Source: Firmicutes bacterium UBA5559 | GTDB lineage: Bacteria > Bacillota > Clostridia > Peptostreptococcales > Anaerovoracaceae | DNA: 25,118 nucleotides | Assembly: GCA_002425705.1 (NCBI GenBank) | Contig: DIMT01000007.1 | Location: 1 to 25,118, forward strand | Reading direction: 5' to 3' | In this document: in pieces, positions 15,531 to 23,510 of the stretch | How the letters are laid out: every line of letters starts with the position of its first letter | Position numbering within the stretch: position 1 is the stretch's first letter | The notes under the pieces: generated by a model | What the model saw: only the letters and a program-made list of their open reading frames with translations | Told to the model about the DNA's origin: nothing | Database searches by the model: none | Position numbers and translations under genes: made by a program

Positions 15531-15628
15531 ATCGGAGCACTCCTTTGGTCATCGGGATCAAATAAGCGAAATCATACCAAAAACAATAACAACAAAATTG
15601 AACCAATAAGAAAGAGGGGATTTTAGTT

Positions 15629-17260
15629 ATGGCAAAAGAAATTTTCTATAGTGAAGATGCAAGAAGAAAGCTGCAGTCCGGCGTGGATCAGCTGGCCAAT
15701 ACCGTTAAGATCACATTAGGGCCCAAGGGCAGAAACGTCCTGCTGGAAAAGAAATTCGGCGGACCGCTGATCACCAATGACGGTGTGACCATCGCCAAAG
15801 AGATTGAGCTGGAAGATGCCGTGGAAAACATGGGGGCTCAGCTGGTCAAGGAAGTAGCTACAAAAACCAATGATGTAGCCGGTGATGGTACCACTACCGC
15901 TACCCTGCTGGCTCAGATCATCATCAAGGAAGGATTTAAGAATGTAGCCGCCGGTGCTAACCCCATGGTCCTGAAAAAGGGTATCCAGGGAGCCGTCGAA
16001 GTGGCTGTAGATGAAATCAAGAACATCTCCAAAAACGTGGAATCCAAGGAAAGCATCGCTCAGGTCGCTTCCATTTCCGCAGCCGACGAAGAGATCGGCG
16101 GACTGATTGCCGATGCCATGGAAAAAGTGGGCAAGGACGGGGTTATCACCGTGGAAGAATCCAAATCCATGGGCACCACTCTGGAAGTCGTAGAAGGAAT
16201 GCAGTTTGACCGGGGCTACCTGTCCGCTTACATGGTAACCGACACCGAAAAGATGGAAGCTGTTCTGCAGAATCCCTACATCCTGCTGACCGATAAAAAG
16301 ATTTCCAACATTCAGGAACTGCTCCCCATTTTAGAGCAGATCGTCCAGCAGGGAAGAAAACTGCTGATCATCGGAGAAGATGTGGAAGGGGAAGCCCTGG
16401 CCACTCTGGTCCTGAACAAGCTTCGAGGCACCTTCGAATGCGTGGCTGTCAAGGCTCCCGGATTCGGCGACAGAAGAAAAGCCATGATGGATGATATCGC
16501 TGCCCTGACTGGCGGTACCGTGATTTCCGAAGAACTGGGATACGAACTGAAGGAAGCAACCCTGGATCTGCTGGGGACTGCCGCTTCCGTCAAGATCAAT
16601 AAAGAATATACCGTCATCGTGGATGGCGCTGGTGAACAGGAACAGATTCAGGCTAGAATCTCCCAGATTCGGGCTCAGATCGAAGAAACCCATTCCGATT
16701 TTGACCGGGAAAAGCTTCAGGAAAGACTGGCCAAACTGTCTGGCGGCGTAGCAGTCATCAAGGTGGGAGCAGCTACTGAAACAGAACTGAAAGAAAGAAA
16801 GCTCCGGATCGAGGACGCCCTGAACGCAACCAAAGCTGCTGTTGAAGAAGGTATCGTAGCCGGCGGCGGCGTGGCTCTTGCAAACGCGATTCCGGCTGTT
16901 CAGAAATATGTAAGCACCTTGTCCGGCGACGAAAAGACCGGCGGGGCTATCATCATGAGAGCTCTGGAAGAGCCGGTACGACAGATTGCGGAAAACGCCG
17001 GATTTGAAGGCTCCGTTGTCATCGAGAAGGTGAAGACCAGCGAAATTGGCGTTGGATTTAATGCCAATACCGGAGAATACGTGGATATGATCAAAGCTGG
17101 TATCGTTGACCCGGCCAAGGTTACAAGGTCCGCCCTCCAGAACGCTTCCTCCGCATCGGCTATGCTTCTTACCACCGAAGCCGGTGTCGTAGAAGCCAAG
17201 TCCGACGAACCGGCAATGCCTCCGATGGGTGGCATGGGCGGCATGGGCGGCATGATGTAA
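15629..17260 (+). CDS. groEL: Chaperonin GroEL (Hsp60)
   Basis: A 543-residue chaperonin with the ATP-binding segments TLGPKGRNVLLEKKFGGP and VAGDGTTTATLLAQ, the apical-domain KAPGFGDRRKAMMDDIA stretch, and the Gly-Met-rich tail ending GGMGGMGGMM. Length and motifs are those of a standard GroEL. It encloses unfolded proteins in the cytoplasm with GroES, using ATP. GAGGGGA precedes the ATG. The gene is codon-uniform and intact. Confidence 0.98.
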   Translation: MAKEIFYSEDARRKLQSGVDQLANTVKITLGPKGRNVLLEKKFGGPLITNDGVTIAKEIELEDAVENMGAQLVKEVATKTNDVAGDGTTTATLLAQIIIKEGFKNVAAGANPMVLKKGIQGAVEVAVDEIKNISKNVESKESIAQVASISAADEEIGGLIADAMEKVGKDGVITVEESKSMGTTLEVVEGMQFDRGYLSAYMVTDTEKMEAVLQNPYILLTDKKISNIQELLPILEQIVQQGRKLLIIGEDVEGEALATLVLNKLRGTFECVAVKAPGFGDRRKAMMDDIAALTGGTVISEELGYELKEATLDLLGTAASVKINKEYTVIVDGAGEQEQIQARISQIRAQIEETHSDFDREKLQERLAKLSGGVAVIKVGAATETELKERKLRIEDALNATKAAVEEGIVAGGGVALANAIPAVQKYVSTLSGDEKTGGAIIMRALEEPVRQIAENAGFEGSVVIEKVKTSEIGVGFNANTGEYVDMIKAGIVDPAKVTRSALQNASSASAMLLTTEAGVVEAKSDEPAMPPMGGMGGMGGMM

Positions 17261-17338
17261 CCAACCAACTTTATAAGCAGTTCCGATAATTGATGCGAAA
17301 TTTTCAGAAAGAACGGAACTTTTATAGAATTGAAAACG

Positions 17339-17374
17339 TCAGAAGTCTTGGAAAACCAGGGCTTCTGATTTTTT
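17339..17374 (+). terminator. Intrinsic terminator after groEL
   Basis: TCAGAAGTCTTGG (17339-17351) pairs fully with CCAGGGCTTCTGA (17356-17368), using two G-T pairs, around an AAAA loop and followed by six T. It ends the groESL transcript about 80 bases after the groEL stop. Confidence 0.9.
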
Positions 17375-17403
17375 ATGACTTGAAAGCCAACTGGAGCAGC
17401 CTA

Positions 17404-17436
17404 TCAACTTTTAGAACTGTTCTGGAAGTTGGTTCG
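17404..17436 (+). repeat. Short repeat, copy A (upstream of the SLH gene)
   Basis: A 33-base element with core TTAGAACTGTTCTG and AAGTTGGTT. It agrees at 29 of 33 positions with copy B at 19919-19951. The inner AGAAC-T-GTTCT is a perfect palindrome and the outer CAACT and AGTTG can pair, so it can form a hairpin. It lies just before the SLH gene promoter. Confidence 0.75.
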
Positions 17437-17446
17437 AAAATTTGGT

Positions 17447-17474
17447 TTGACAAAAATTAGCAAAGTAATACAAT
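17447..17474 (+). promoter_or_regulatory. Promoter of the SLH protein gene
   Basis: TTGACA (17447-17452) and TACAAT (17469-17474) are 16 bases apart, 66 bases before the chosen ATG. The -35 box starts 10 bases after repeat copy A. Confidence 0.75.
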
Positions 17475-17539
17475 AGAATTGATAAGAACTGATAAAAATG
17501 CGTCAAAGCGTACTGTTGTGCGGAGAGGGGAGACTGTTG

Positions 17540-19918
17540 ATGAAGAGCAAGAAAAGAATGGCACTGCTACTGATTATGACGTTGTTGCTTGGTATGGTGC
17601 CTTGGGGGCAGCCAGCCAGGGCAGTAACTATTTCGGATTTCGTGGATATGCCGTCGGACTGGTCCACGGATGCCTTGGAAAAAGCCGTTAACAACGGCCT
17701 GATTTCAGGATTCGAGGAATATGGAAAATGGACCATAAAACCTTCCGCCAACCTGACACGAGCTCAGATGGCAGCCATCGTCAACCGGGCTTTTGGCGCT
17801 ACGGATAAAGCCTCTCTCACCGGAGTCCGGGATGTATCCTCCGCCGACTGGTTTGCTGAGGATATTCAGCGAGCAATCCGAATGGGTACCTTCAAACAGG
17901 ACACCTATATGCGGCCCAACGATCCGATCACCCGCCAGGAAGCATTCACCGTCCTGGCCCGGGCTTTTCAGCTGACCAGCACCACCACCTATTCCCTGAA
18001 CAACTTTGTGGATGGAAGCAAAGTAGCTTCCTATGCCCGGGAATCGGTCAGCGCCATGATCAACAACCGATACGTTGCAGGAAGCGACGGATACCTGAAG
18101 CCGGAAGCCAACATCAGCCGGGCCGAATTCGCCAAGGTTATGGACAATATGGTCAAGGCTTATGGACGAACGGGAAGCGCCACTGTTACCCATTCCACCC
18201 TGAACGGGAATCTGCTGATCAATAAACCCAACGTGACCGTGAAGAATTCCACCATTAAGGGGGATCTGATCGTAGGAGACGGCGTCGGTACCGGGAATCT
18301 GATTCTGGATAACACCGACGTGACAGGCAATATCCTGGTTCGTGGCGGCGGAATCAACTCCTTGACGATCAAGAGCAACTGCTCCGTAAATTCCATGATC
18401 GTAGCCAAGGTATCCGGAAACGTCCGGATCGTCGTGGAAGACGGGGCGGATCTGGATGACCTGTACCTCATCAGGGGAGAAAACCGGATTCTGCTGAAGG
18501 GGACCTATGATAATATTTATATTGATGAAAGGCTGACTGTGGCCTTTGAAGATGTTACGGCAGACTTTGTGAAGGTTAGCGCTACATCTACTCTGGATCT
18601 GGATAAGTACTGTAAGGTAGAGCGAATTGATGTGCTGGATGCAGCAGCTTCAACCCGAATCGATAACGACGGCACCATTGCCAAGCTCCGGACCGACGCC
18701 AGGGTAACCCTGACCGGTAGCGGCACCATCACGGAAAAACTGTCCTTGACAGGGACAACCAAAGTCACCGCCATCGCAGCTTTCACAGGAACCATGAAGG
18801 TGGGGAATGAACTGAAGGCAGGAGCCCTGACTCCTTCTACTGCCACCGTTAATTACCAGTGGAAGTCCTCGTCGTCTTCCAATGGCACCTATACCAATAT
18901 TTCCGGAGCCACCAGCAGTACCTATACACTGGCCGGCAGCGATGTGGGTAAGTACATCAAGGTGTTTGCGACAGGCAAGAGCAATTATTCGGAAACGGTG
19001 TCCAGCGCCGCCCGAGGTCCGGTTGAAGTATCTGTAATTGCAGCAACCAATATTTCTGGTGTGACGGTTCCCAAACTGGGAGCCACTCCGGTATCCAGCA
19101 TTGCCTCCACGGCGGAATACACGGCAACAATTTCCTGGAATCCGAACCATAGTACCTTTGCACCAAATACCGCTTATACAGCAACGATTACCTTGAAGGC
19201 GAAGGATGGATACACCCTCACAGGAGTTTCTGCAAATCAGTTCAAGGTATCTGGAGCTACTGCTACAAACCCGGTCAATTCCGGCGTTATCACTGCCGTT
19301 TTCCCGGCAACGGAAGCAGACTATGCCAGTGGGCTTAGTCCATCTCTGGCAGCTTTGAATCCGGTTCAGGAAGGGAAAATGATCCTGACATTGGCGACTG
19401 CTCCTGCAAGTGGCCATAGTATGTATTACAGGATTTCCAATTCCAACCCTTCAGCGCCGGTTAAAGGAGATGTTATAACGGTTGGGGATTGGAATTCAAT
19501 TACCACATCTGCCGGTTTTGAAATCAGCATACTGGATGGACGATATGTACAAGTGGTTGAAGTGAGGAACTCTGACAACAAAGTGACCCGTTGGGGTAAA
19601 ACTGGTCCGGCGGATGATGGATATACCCCGCCTGTTCTTGCAAGCGGATTGAGCGTATCCATCACAGCGCTCGATTCGCCGACAACTGGCAGCGCAATGA
19701 TTGTGGTCGACGGAGGGCAATCTGGCTCAACATATTATAGTAAAGTTGCGATGTCTTTAGGAACTCCTCCATATGTTGGTACAGAATATGTTTCATTAGA
19801 GGGCTGGACCTCTTATCAACTTAATGATCCTGTGCAAGCAGCTTTAGACTCTTACATTCAAATCTTGGAAACTAGAAACGGCGTTGTGGTGAGATGGGGC
19901 GAGGTAAAGATACAGTAA
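17540..19918 (+). CDS. Secreted S-layer homology (SLH) domain surface protein with C-terminal repeats
   Basis: A 792-residue exported protein. The start at ATG 17540 follows a GAGAGGGGA site and gives a classical signal peptide (basic KSKKR, hydrophobic core, likely cleavage after QPARA near residue 28). Three SLH domains follow (about 31-87, 92-146, 152-210), with the TRAQMAAIVNRAF, TRQEAFTVLARAF and SRAEFAKVMDNM helices. SLH domains bind pyruvylated wall polymers. Residues about 215-400 are strand-rich with beta-helix character. An Ig-like region (about 415-495) and another strand domain (500-592) follow. Two diverged copies of a repeat of about 90 residues end the protein (596-690, 701-789). 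The function beyond wall attachment is unknown. Base composition near the 3' end shifts toward A and T. Confidence 0.88.
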   Translation: MKSKKRMALLLIMTLLLGMVPWGQPARAVTISDFVDMPSDWSTDALEKAVNNGLISGFEEYGKWTIKPSANLTRAQMAAIVNRAFGATDKASLTGVRDVSSADWFAEDIQRAIRMGTFKQDTYMRPNDPITRQEAFTVLARAFQLTSTTTYSLNNFVDGSKVASYARESVSAMINNRYVAGSDGYLKPEANISRAEFAKVMDNMVKAYGRTGSATVTHSTLNGNLLINKPNVTVKNSTIKGDLIVGDGVGTGNLILDNTDVTGNILVRGGGINSLTIKSNCSVNSMIVAKVSGNVRIVVEDGADLDDLYLIRGENRILLKGTYDNIYIDERLTVAFEDVTADFVKVSATSTLDLDKYCKVERIDVLDAAASTRIDNDGTIAKLRTDARVTLTGSGTITEKLSLTGTTKVTAIAAFTGTMKVGNELKAGALTPSTATVNYQWKSSSSSNGTYTNISGATSSTYTLAGSDVGKYIKVFATGKSNYSETVSSAARGPVEVSVIAATNISGVTVPKLGATPVSSIASTAEYTATISWNPNHSTFAPNTAYTATITLKAKDGYTLTGVSANQFKVSGATATNPVNSGVITAVFPATEADYASGLSPSLAALNPVQEGKMILTLATAPASGHSMYYRISNSNPSAPVKGDVITVGDWNSITTSAGFEISILDGRYVQVVEVRNSDNKVTRWGKTGPADDGYTPPVLASGLSVSITALDSPTTGSAMIVVDGGQSGSTYYSKVAMSLGTPPYVGTEYVSLEGWTSYQLNDPVQAALDSYIQILETRNGVVVRWGEVKIQ

Positions 19919-19951
19919 CCAACTATTAGAACTGTTCTGCAAGTTGGTTTG
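19919..19951 (+). repeat. Short repeat, copy B (downstream of the SLH gene)
   Basis: It starts on the base after the SLH stop codon. CCAACT (19919-19924) can pair with AGTTGG (19942-19947), enclosing AGAACTGTTCT. It matches copy A at 29 of 33 positions. A shortened relative of the core, CTGTTCTGCAAATTG, lies at 20014-20028. It could work as a weak terminator, but no clean T-run follows. Confidence 0.75.
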
Positions 19952-19980
19952 TTGACTTCATTCGTTAACCTTATGATTAT

Positions 19981-20014
19981 GGGCGCAAACCTTTAAAAAC
20001 ATGGGTTTGTGCCC
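19981..20014 (+). other. Hairpin in the gap after the SLH gene
   Basis: GGGCGCAAACC (19981-19991) pairs with GGTTTGTGCCC (20004-20014), with one G-T pair. It has no T-run, so I do not call it a terminator with confidence; it may still help end the SLH transcript. Confidence 0.5.
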
Positions 20015-20021
20015 TGTTCTG

Positions 20022-20055
20022 CAAATTGACTTCGACAAAATTCGAGGACAATTTG
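20022..20055 (+). other. Second hairpin before the DUF368 gene
   Basis: CAAATTG (20022-20028) pairs with CAATTTG (20049-20055), and inside this CTTCGA pairs with TCGAGG. It overlaps the third, partial copy of the repeat core. A role in termination or in control of the next gene is possible but unproven. Confidence 0.45.
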
Positions 20056-20083
20056 TAGAAACGCTTATAACATTGGTGGAAAA

Positions 20084-20890
20084 ATGAAATTTTTTGTTTA
20101 TGGCATCATACTGGGGATTGCCAATGTGATACCCGGCGTCAGCGGGGGGACCATGATGGTGATCCTCAATATTTACGACCCGATCATATTGGCTTTCAGT
20201 AAAGAACGGATTCGGGAGAGCATCCCGTTTCTGTTGCTGATTGGAGGAGGCACCCTGACGGGGATACTGCTCTTCAGCAACGGGATTACCTTCCTGATCC
20301 GGAATTACGAAATGGCCACCATGTATGGTTTTATGGGCCTGGTGGTCGGGAGCATTCCCTTGCTATGGAAGAAAGCTCGATATGAAAAACTGAAAAAGAA
20401 GAACCTTCTTCCTTTTTTCATTGCTCTGTTTTTTATGTTGGGCCTGTTTTTGGTGGAAATGATGGCGGGACCTGGCCAAGGGGCCTTTTCACCGGAACGG
20501 TTATCCTACCCGGCCCTGGCAGGGTGGTTATTCCTGTCGGCCATCGTCAGCACCATCGGTATGATTCTTCCGGGAATCAGCGGGTCCTTTGTGATGCTGA
20601 TGCTGGGAGCCTACTTTATTACCATGGAAGCCATATCCACCTTTGATTTTTCTATCCTGATTCCGGTGATAGCCGGAATCCTCCTGGGGGGGTATTTCGG
20701 TGTTAAGATCATCGGCGCCCTCATCAAGGACCATCCCCAAGCCCTCTATATGGGTATCCTGGGACTGATGATCGGATCGGTGGCCCTTCTTTATCCTGGC
20801 TTTGAAGCCTCTTTGGAAGGAGGAGCAGCCCTGGGATTTATGGCCCTGGGAACAGCAGTCAGTTGGCTATTTGGGAAACATGGGAAATGA
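20084..20890 (+). CDS. DUF368 family polyprenyl-phosphate transporter (PopT-like)
   Basis: A 268-residue protein with about eight membrane segments and the family signature GIANVIPGVSGGTMMVILNI near the N-terminus, repeated in the second half as MILPGISGSFVMLMLGAY. This is the internal two-fold arrangement of DUF368. Members of this family have been shown to recycle undecaprenyl phosphate across the membrane for wall synthesis. A GGTGG site lies about 5 bases before the ATG at 20084. The gene ends at a strong terminator. It sits between a wall-binding SLH protein and a VanY-type carboxypeptidase, matching an envelope role. Confidence 0.88.
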   Translation: MKFFVYGIILGIANVIPGVSGGTMMVILNIYDPIILAFSKERIRESIPFLLLIGGGTLTGILLFSNGITFLIRNYEMATMYGFMGLVVGSIPLLWKKARYEKLKKKNLLPFFIALFFMLGLFLVEMMAGPGQGAFSPERLSYPALAGWLFLSAIVSTIGMILPGISGSFVMLMLGAYFITMEAISTFDFSILIPVIAGILLGGYFGVKIIGALIKDHPQALYMGILGLMIGSVALLYPGFEASLEGGAALGFMALGTAVSWLFGKHGK

Positions 20891-20896
20891 TCCGCA

Positions 20897-20926
20897 TTCC
20901 TCTGCCGCAAGGCAGGGGAATTTTTT
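20897..20926 (+). terminator. Intrinsic terminator after the DUF368 gene
   Basis: TTCCTCTGCC (20897-20906) pairs with GGCAGGGGAA (20911-20920), with one T-G pair, around a GCAA tetraloop, followed by six T. Confidence 0.92.
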
Positions 20927-20938
20927 ATCGGAATTTAT

Positions 20939-20967
20939 TTGAATTCAGTGCAAAAATGCGTTAAAAT
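20939..20967 (+). promoter_or_regulatory. Promoter of the VanY-type carboxypeptidase gene
   Basis: TTGAAT (20939-20944) and TAAAAT (20962-20967) are 17 bases apart, giving a leader of about 65 bases. guaB follows this gene with no terminator, so the same promoter may also feed guaBA. Confidence 0.6.
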
Positions 20968-21038
20968 AGAAAGAATCTAATTGAGGATATCAGCGAATCG
21001 GGCATCGATAAAGCGTAGCGAGGAAGGCATAAGCAAGC

Positions 21039-21908
21039 ATGAAACCGTTATGGAAATGGGTTATCATCCTTTTGGTGATTATCATAGAATTTTTAGTTTG
21101 GACCTACCCCTATGAAGAGGAAGTCCGGCCCTTTGCCTGGAGTCCCTGGGAAGACAAACCGGAAATCATTCAGCAGGAACCGCAAAGCCCTTCTGAGCCT
21201 TTGGAACCGCAATCCCAGAAGCCTTCAGCAGAGGATCCGGAAACACAGAAGCCGACCGAAGGAGAACCGGAGCCGGCAGAGCAGCCACAATCAGGCGATG
21301 CCTCCGGATACAGTGAAACCCCAAAGCCGGCAGATGATACGGGGCTGATGATTCTGGTCAATAAGGAATACTTCCTGAGCCGGGATTATGTTCCGAATGA
21401 TCTGGCTCCAATCCGGTATTATGCAACGGATCGTTCTCCGGAAGGCCGGTATATGAGAAAGGAAGCGGCGGACCAATTTAATCGGATGGCAGAAGCAGCG
21501 GCCACTGAAGGACTAGAAATCGTCATGACCACCGCTTACCGATCCTACGGATTCCAGACCACCCTGTACAACAACTATGTCAAGGCCCACGGACAGAAGG
21601 AAGCGGACCGGTTCAGCGCCCGGCCGGGGCACAGTGAACACCAGACAGGACTGGCAGTAGACATCTCGGCTCCATCCGTCGGATATGCCCTTACCCAGGA
21701 TTTTGAAGGTACCCCCGAATGGGAGTGGCTCATGGAACATGCCCGGGAATATGGATTCATCCTCCGGTATCCCAAAGGAAAGGCCCAGATCACCGGATAC
21801 ATGTATGAACCCTGGCACTTCCGATATGTGGGTGTGGAACCGGCAAAAAAAATAGAAGAATCAGCAATTACTCTGGAAGAGTACCTTTCCGGGAGTAGCC
21901 GATCATAG
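21039..21908 (+). CDS. Membrane-anchored D-alanyl-D-alanine carboxypeptidase, VanY type (M15B)
   Basis: A 289-residue protein with a single N-terminal membrane anchor (residues 5-23) and a low-complexity linker rich in Pro, Glu and Gln (about 40-100). A C-terminal peptidase M15B domain follows. The zinc ligands are His201 and Asp208 in SEHQTGLAVDIS, and His260 in EPWHFRYVG, with catalytic Glu257. TTAYRSYGFQTTLY is the conserved substrate-side segment. The enzyme should trim D-Ala from peptidoglycan stem peptides outside the membrane. No vanRS-like regulators or vanA-like ligase are nearby, so this is housekeeping wall trimming rather than a resistance cluster. A GAGGAAGG site lies 11 bases before the ATG. 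Confidence 0.9.
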   Translation: MKPLWKWVIILLVIIIEFLVWTYPYEEEVRPFAWSPWEDKPEIIQQEPQSPSEPLEPQSQKPSAEDPETQKPTEGEPEPAEQPQSGDASGYSETPKPADDTGLMILVNKEYFLSRDYVPNDLAPIRYYATDRSPEGRYMRKEAADQFNRMAEAAATEGLEIVMTTAYRSYGFQTTLYNNYVKAHGQKEADRFSARPGHSEHQTGLAVDISAPSVGYALTQDFEGTPEWEWLMEHAREYGFILRYPKGKAQITGYMYEPWHFRYVGVEPAKKIEESAITLEEYLSGSSRS

Positions 21909-21960
21909 GAAATGAATCAAAAGAAGCAAATAAAAAACAGGAAGTATAAAGGAGGCAATT

Positions 21961-23469
21961 ATGGCAGAGTTTTTCAACGAGCCCTCAAGAACATTCAGCG
22001 AGTACCTGCTGGTACCGGGGTATTCCGCAAAGGAATGCCGACCGGAAAACGTGGTTTTAAAAACACCGGTGGTGAAATTTAAAAAAGGGGAAGAAGCTCC
22101 CCTGAAAATGAACATCCCTTTGGTTTCCGCCATCATGCAGTCTGTATCCGATGACCGGATGGCAGTAGCCCTGGCAAAGGAAGGTGGAGTTTCCTTTATA
22201 TTCGGGTCTCAGCCCATCGACAGCCAGGCCGCTATGGTGAAGCGGGTGAAAGGCCATAAAGCCGGATTTGTCCGAAGCGATTCCAACATCCGTCCGGATC
22301 AGACTCTGGCCGATATCATCGCCCTGAAAAAGAAAAGCGGTCATTCCACCGTGGCTGTTACCGATGACGGGACCGCAGAAGGAAAGATTCTTGGAATCGT
22401 CACCAGCCGGGATTACCGAATCAGCCGGATGGCCCTGGATACCAAGGTGTCCGAATTTATGACTCCTTTTGAATCCCTTATTTATGCCGAAGACGGGGTG
22501 TCCCTTTCCGAAGCCAATGACATGCTCTGGGATCATAAACTCAATGCCCTGCCCATTATCGACAAGAACAAGCGATTGACCCACTTCGTCTTCCGGAAGG
22601 ATTACGATTCCCATAAAGAAAATCCCAATGAGCTGCTGGATACCCACAAGCGATACGTGGTGGGAGCTGGTATCAACACCAAGGATTATACGGAGCGGAT
22701 TCCGGCCCTGGTGGATGCAGGGGCAGATGTTCTCTGCATCGACTCTTCCGAAGGATTTACCGAGTGGCAGAAGGACACCATCGATTATGTCCGGAGGCAG
22801 TACGGGGAAGAGGTCAAAATCGGAGCCGGCAACGTGGTGGATCGGGAAGGATTCCTGTACCTGGCAGAGTCTGGAGCGGATTTCGTAAAAGTTGGAATCG
22901 GTGGCGGCTCCATCTGTATCACCCGGGAGCAGAAGGGAATCGGCCGTGGGCAGGCCTCTGCGGTTATTGAAGTCGCTCAGGCCCGCCAGGAATACTATGA
23001 AAAAACCGGCATCTACATCCCCATCTGTTCTGACGGTGGCATCGTCTACGATTACCATATGACTCTTGCCTTGGCGATGGGAGCCGATTTTATCATGCTG
23101 GGCCGGTACTTTGCCAGGTTTGATGAGAGTCCCACCAACAAACTGAACATCAACGGAAATTACGTCAAGGAATACTGGGGAGAAGGCTCCAACCGGGCAA
23201 GGAACTGGCAGCGTTATGACATGGGTGGAGACGGAAAACTGTCCTTTGAAGAAGGGGTGGATTCCTACGTTCCCTATGCCGGCAGCCTGAAGGACAACGT
23301 GACTCAGTCCCTCAACAAGGTGAAATCCACCATGTGCAACTGCGGTGTCCTGACCATTCCGGAACTGCAGGAAAAGGGCAAGATCACCCTGGTATCCGCC
23401 ACCTCCATCGTAGAAGGCGGAGCCCATGACGTTATACTGAAAGAAACGTCCACCAACGTGATCCGGTAA
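21961..23469 (+). CDS. guaB: IMP dehydrogenase with CBS domains
   Basis: A 502-residue enzyme oxidising IMP to XMP with NAD+, the first step to GMP. AAAGGAGG lies 6-7 bases before the ATG. The catalytic loop KVGIGGGSICITREQKGIGR holds Cys319. Residues about 102-220 form a pair of CBS domains inserted in the barrel (GHSTVAVTDDGTAEGKILG, LNALPIIDKNK). The late segments ADFIMLGRYFARFDESPT and EYWGEGSNRARNWQRY mark the variant common in some Clostridia rather than the classical GuaB with a GPGSICTTR loop. It lies 41 bases upstream of guaA. Confidence 0.95.
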   Translation: MAEFFNEPSRTFSEYLLVPGYSAKECRPENVVLKTPVVKFKKGEEAPLKMNIPLVSAIMQSVSDDRMAVALAKEGGVSFIFGSQPIDSQAAMVKRVKGHKAGFVRSDSNIRPDQTLADIIALKKKSGHSTVAVTDDGTAEGKILGIVTSRDYRISRMALDTKVSEFMTPFESLIYAEDGVSLSEANDMLWDHKLNALPIIDKNKRLTHFVFRKDYDSHKENPNELLDTHKRYVVGAGINTKDYTERIPALVDAGADVLCIDSSEGFTEWQKDTIDYVRRQYGEEVKIGAGNVVDREGFLYLAESGADFVKVGIGGGSICITREQKGIGRGQASAVIEVAQARQEYYEKTGIYIPICSDGGIVYDYHMTLALAMGADFIMLGRYFARFDESPTNKLNINGNYVKEYWGEGSNRARNWQRYDMGGDGKLSFEEGVDSYVPYAGSLKDNVTQSLNKVKSTMCNCGVLTIPELQEKGKITLVSATSIVEGGAHDVILKETSTNVIR

Positions 23470-23510
23470 CGCCGGAAACGTGTCATAAACCGTTTAATAA
23501 AGGAGAGCCT

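Noticed and set aside
19981..20014. Intrinsic terminator of the SLH gene
   Set aside because: The stem is good but no T-run follows, so it is listed only as a hairpin.
20968..21038. Possible riboswitch in the leader of the VanY-type gene
   Set aside because: The 71-base leader has several GC-rich words but no pairing pattern matching a class I know, including c-di-GMP and purine types.
21039..21908. Vancomycin resistance cluster
   Set aside because: Only a VanY-type peptidase is present. No VanA/VanB-like ligase, VanH, VanX or two-component regulator occurs in the window.
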